Origin: Deltaproteobacteria bacterium
GTDB lineage: Bacteria; Desulfobacterota; Desulfarculia; Adiutricales; Adiutricaceae
Assembly (NCBI GenBank): GCA_031278795.1
Contig: JAITJT010000013.1
Location: 1 to 7,776 of the forward strand
Length of the DNA: 7,776 bases
Direction: 5' to 3'
Position numbers and translations under genes: made by a program. Position 1 is the stretch's first letter. Every line of letters begins with the position of its first letter. Shown in pieces: positions 5,913 through 7,776 of this stretch. A model generated the notes under the pieces. That model had not been told where the DNA came from. It worked only from the letters and a program-made list of their open reading frames with translations, and did no database searches.

Positions 5913-5941
5913 TTGAAAAATCCCGCAACTTGTGGTATTAA
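5913..5941 (+). promoter_or_regulatory. Promoter of the zinc-ribbon gene
   Basis: TTGAAA (5913-5918) and TATTAA (5936-5941) are separated by 17 bases, and TGG directly before the -10 supplies an extended element. This is the best sigma-70-type promoter in the window. It predicts a start near 5948 and a leader of about 30 bases. Confidence 0.5.
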
Positions 5942-5977
5942 TCAACAAATTTCAACAAGGGGTTGAACATTTGAAAG

Positions 5978-7360
5978 ATGATCATCACTTGCAAACAATG
6001 CCATACAAGGTTCAGAGTCGATGGCTCCTTGATAAAGGAGACTGGAACTAGGGTACGCTGCTCTAACTGCCAGCATGTCTTCACCGTCTTTCTCCCTCCG
6101 CCGGAAGCTGAAAAGGAGGCCGTAAGTACTATCCCCCTTCCCAAGCCAGCCTCAGCTAGCCCTGGGGCTGCCTCAGGGGCAGCCCCAGGGGCATCCCTGG
6201 GTGCTGCCCCTGGAAATTCCGGAAACCCATCAGCTTCCCAGGATAGCCCTGTGGCCCCGGGCAGGCAGTTCTCGGCCAAACCAATAATCCCGGCCGGCAC
6301 AGCTGACATCTATGTGCCGCCCGAGCTCCAGAGCCCCACGGGAACCACTCCGGCTAGAACCTTCATGCTGAACACCCGGGCCGCGGACAACGGTTCCGCC
6401 CAGATGCCCAACGGGAGCGGCTCCTCAGGAGAGTTTGTCCAGAAGGGCCAGGGCGAGAGCCCGGAGGATGCCTCCCTCATCTATTCGGATGACAACCCCG
6501 ATCCAAGCGCTCAATATGGCGCCACCCCGCCTTACACCCCTCCTCCTACGTCCCTAGATAAGGATCTAGGCCTATCAGCCGACCCCACCATGGACTCTCC
6601 ACCCCGGGTGGAAAGCCCTCCAGTTAAGGACGAGGACTCTGGAGTCTACGGTGTCTTTGACCCGCTAAACAGGTCCCAGAGCGAGGTAGTGGTTCCCAAG
6701 GATCCCATAGTCCCCAGAAAATCCGGCCCGTCCAAGAAAAAGCTCATTATCCTGGCCGCTGCCATAATAATCGCCCTCTGTGTGGTGGGCACCCTCTTTT
6801 TGAACCTCAAGCCCGCCTCTGACCAGAAGGCCGCCCTCCAGAGCCAGAGCGCCTCCCTAGAAGATGGCGCGGACGAGGCTCGCGGCCCCCTGGACAACCA
6901 GCCTCCCAACCCCAACACCACGGAGAAGCTCAACTTCAAGGAAGACGAGACCAGCCACTTCATCAGAACCAACCTCACCTCCGGTAAGCTTCTCATCATC
7001 ACCGGCCGCATCACCAACGACTTCCCGGATAGGAGGAGCTTCATCAGGGTGAGGGGCATCCTCAAGAACCCGGACGGGGTCATAGAGGCCGAGCGCCAGT
7101 CTTACGCCGGAAACTACCTCTCCGAGACCGAGCTAACCTCCCTTCCCATAAACGAGATACTCTCCCGTCTGGCCATCAAGGGCGGCCAGAACGGCCTCAA
7201 CATGAACCTGGACCCGGGCGCCAGCATCTCTTTCATGCTGGTCTTCGACAAGATTCCCGTGGATCTGGTCAACTACGAGTACGTTGTGGACGTGGTGAGT
7301 TCCACCTCGGCCGGGCCACCGGTGGCGAGCACCCCGCCCCAAAATGAGCCAGCCACCTGA
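5978..7360 (+). CDS. Zinc-ribbon (MJ0042-type) and DUF3426-like membrane protein
   Basis: The precise role is unknown. The first 35 residues form an MJ0042-type zinc ribbon with C5xxC8 and C28xxC31 (MIITCKQCHTRFRV ... VRCSNCQHVF), likely cytoplasmic. Residues about 36-250 are a low-complexity linker rich in Pro, Gly, Ala and Ser. A basic SKKK (252-255) precedes a single membrane helix at about 256-276, suggesting N-in topology. Residues about 335-442 resemble DUF3426, with GRITND, KNPDGV, AGNYLSETEL and LDPGASISFMLVF, and would be periplasmic. A polar Pro-rich tail ends the protein. The ATG is fixed by the conserved MIITC start and an in-frame stop at 5972-5974; the nearest purine-rich ribosome site, AAGGGG at 5957-5962, is 15 bases away, which is long. 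This architecture is common in Desulfobacterota. Its own promoter implies transcription independent of hpt. Confidence 0.85.
   Translation: MIITCKQCHTRFRVDGSLIKETGTRVRCSNCQHVFTVFLPPPEAEKEAVSTIPLPKPASASPGAASGAAPGASLGAAPGNSGNPSASQDSPVAPGRQFSAKPIIPAGTADIYVPPELQSPTGTTPARTFMLNTRAADNGSAQMPNGSGSSGEFVQKGQGESPEDASLIYSDDNPDPSAQYGATPPYTPPPTSLDKDLGLSADPTMDSPPRVESPPVKDEDSGVYGVFDPLNRSQSEVVVPKDPIVPRKSGPSKKKLIILAAAIIIALCVVGTLFLNLKPASDQKAALQSQSASLEDGADEARGPLDNQPPNPNTTEKLNFKEDETSHFIRTNLTSGKLLIITGRITNDFPDRRSFIRVRGILKNPDGVIEAERQSYAGNYLSETELTSLPINEILSRLAIKGGQNGLNMNLDPGASISFMLVFDKIPVDLVNYEYVVDVVSSTSAGPPVASTPPQNEPAT
6160..6190 (+). repeat. 13-bp perfect hairpin inside the coding linker
   Basis: CCCTGGGGCTGCC (6160-6172) pairs exactly with 6178-6190 around a five-base loop, TCAGG. 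Overlapping alternatives also exist: CCAGGG/CCCTGG (6185-6190 and 6195-6200), CCAGGGGCA/TGCCCCTGG (6185-6193 and 6205-6213), and GGGGCAGC/GCTGCCCC (6176-6183 and 6203-6210). The DNA encodes a Gly-Ala-Ala/Ser-Pro repeat at residues 61-79. The structure may pause polymerase or ribosomes, or may simply follow from alternating synonymous codons. Confidence 0.8.
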
Positions 7361-7776
7361 AAAATCACCTCAATTCATAAAAATTTTACATTTTTTCTCT
7401 TTGTGTAGGCCCAGCCTCCGCCACCAAGTAAAAAGCGCTCTTATTTTCCTAATTTTGGAATCTAAGCCTGGCTATCGTCTAGATGACTTAGCCATTAATC
7501 CGTCTTTTTCCCCTCCACTTTTTCCAGCCAGAACTCTTATCTGGAATCCTAATCCAAAAGCCCCAAAAAGCTTATAATCACAAGGGTTTCGTAATTGTTT
7601 ACCCTCATAGTGCTTATGCTTTCACAGCCTCACAAAAAAAAAAAAAAAAAAACCTTAAAGGCGTTTAGAAGCTTTATACAAAACAGCTAACTCTTAGAAA
7701 AATTAAACAAAGTGCCGTAGTGGAAAGGCTTAAATATCCATTCTGAATAAAAGTTGCAATTATGCCTACGTAAGTA
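7361..7776. other. AT-rich downstream region without a supported gene
   Basis: After the zinc-ribbon gene the sequence becomes AT-rich and no gene with a credible start was found. A short open frame overlapping the gene's end (7344-7577) has no ribosome binding site and an unremarkable translation. An AT-rich TAAAAATTTTA with a following T run near 7378-7400 could act in termination, but the stem is weak. The right edge may contain the upstream region of a gene outside the window. Confidence 0.5.
7634..7652. repeat. 19-base A homopolymer
   Basis: Nineteen consecutive A residues lie in non-coding DNA. Tracts this long are uncommon in bacteria and prone to slippage. The minus strand reads a T19 run, but no stable stem lies on its 5' side; CCTTAAAGG next to it is too small. 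Confidence 0.9.

Noticed and set aside
5938..6309. Minus-strand open frames within the zinc-ribbon gene, including 6646-7083
   Set aside because: These are shadows of a GC-rich gene with a coherent domain structure on the plus strand.
7344..7577. Plus-strand 77-residue open frame after the zinc-ribbon gene
   Set aside because: It overlaps the end of a real gene in another frame, lacks a ribosome binding site, and enters AT-rich non-coding sequence.

Overview
The window looks like bacterial chromosome, most likely from the Desulfobacterota (former Deltaproteobacteria). The best clue is the 460-residue protein at 5978-7360. It has an N-terminal CxxC...CxxC zinc ribbon of the MJ0042 type, a long Pro/Gly/Ala linker, one membrane helix and a DUF3426-like C-terminal domain, an architecture common in that group. 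No rRNA, tRNA, transposase, phage gene or CRISPR array is visible, so the taxonomic call is inference only.

Layout. Five convincing protein genes cover only about 58% of the window. (1) 659-1882, minus strand: M24-family Xaa-Pro aminopeptidase-like metallopeptidase. (2) 2316-3179, plus: a protein of the N-formylglutamate amidohydrolase (FGase) superfamily whose usual metal and catalytic positions look substituted. (3) 3384-3875, plus: small DUF202/YidH-like protein with two membrane segments. (4) 5254-5805, plus: hypoxanthine phosphoribosyltransferase. (5) 5978-7360, plus: the zinc-ribbon/DUF3426 membrane protein. Genes 1 and 2 are divergent. All five appear to be separately transcribed, with gaps of 172 to 1378 bases and an individual promoter candidate for each. 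I see no operon and no pathway joining the five.

The spaces between genes are long, AT-rich and full of repeats, while the genes are GC-rich with many CTC, CTG, GCC and AGG codons. The gaps hold a 16-unit pentanucleotide array (416-495), a four-copy 15-bp tandem repeat (4220-4279), a 14-bp GC-rich hairpin (2004-2034) that belongs to a dispersed element with a second diverged copy at 4328-4368, a 19-base A tract (7634-7652), and a stretch at 4499-4918 that reads like a decayed coding sequence. Low coding density and sharp compositional contrast fit a genome that has lost genes, or a large genome rich in intergenic repeats. The window alone does not decide between these.

The least ordinary items are the dispersed intergenic element, the apparent FGase-family pseudoenzyme, the phased pentamer array and the nested hairpins inside the linker of the zinc-ribbon gene. 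I did not find a recognisable new multi-gene system.
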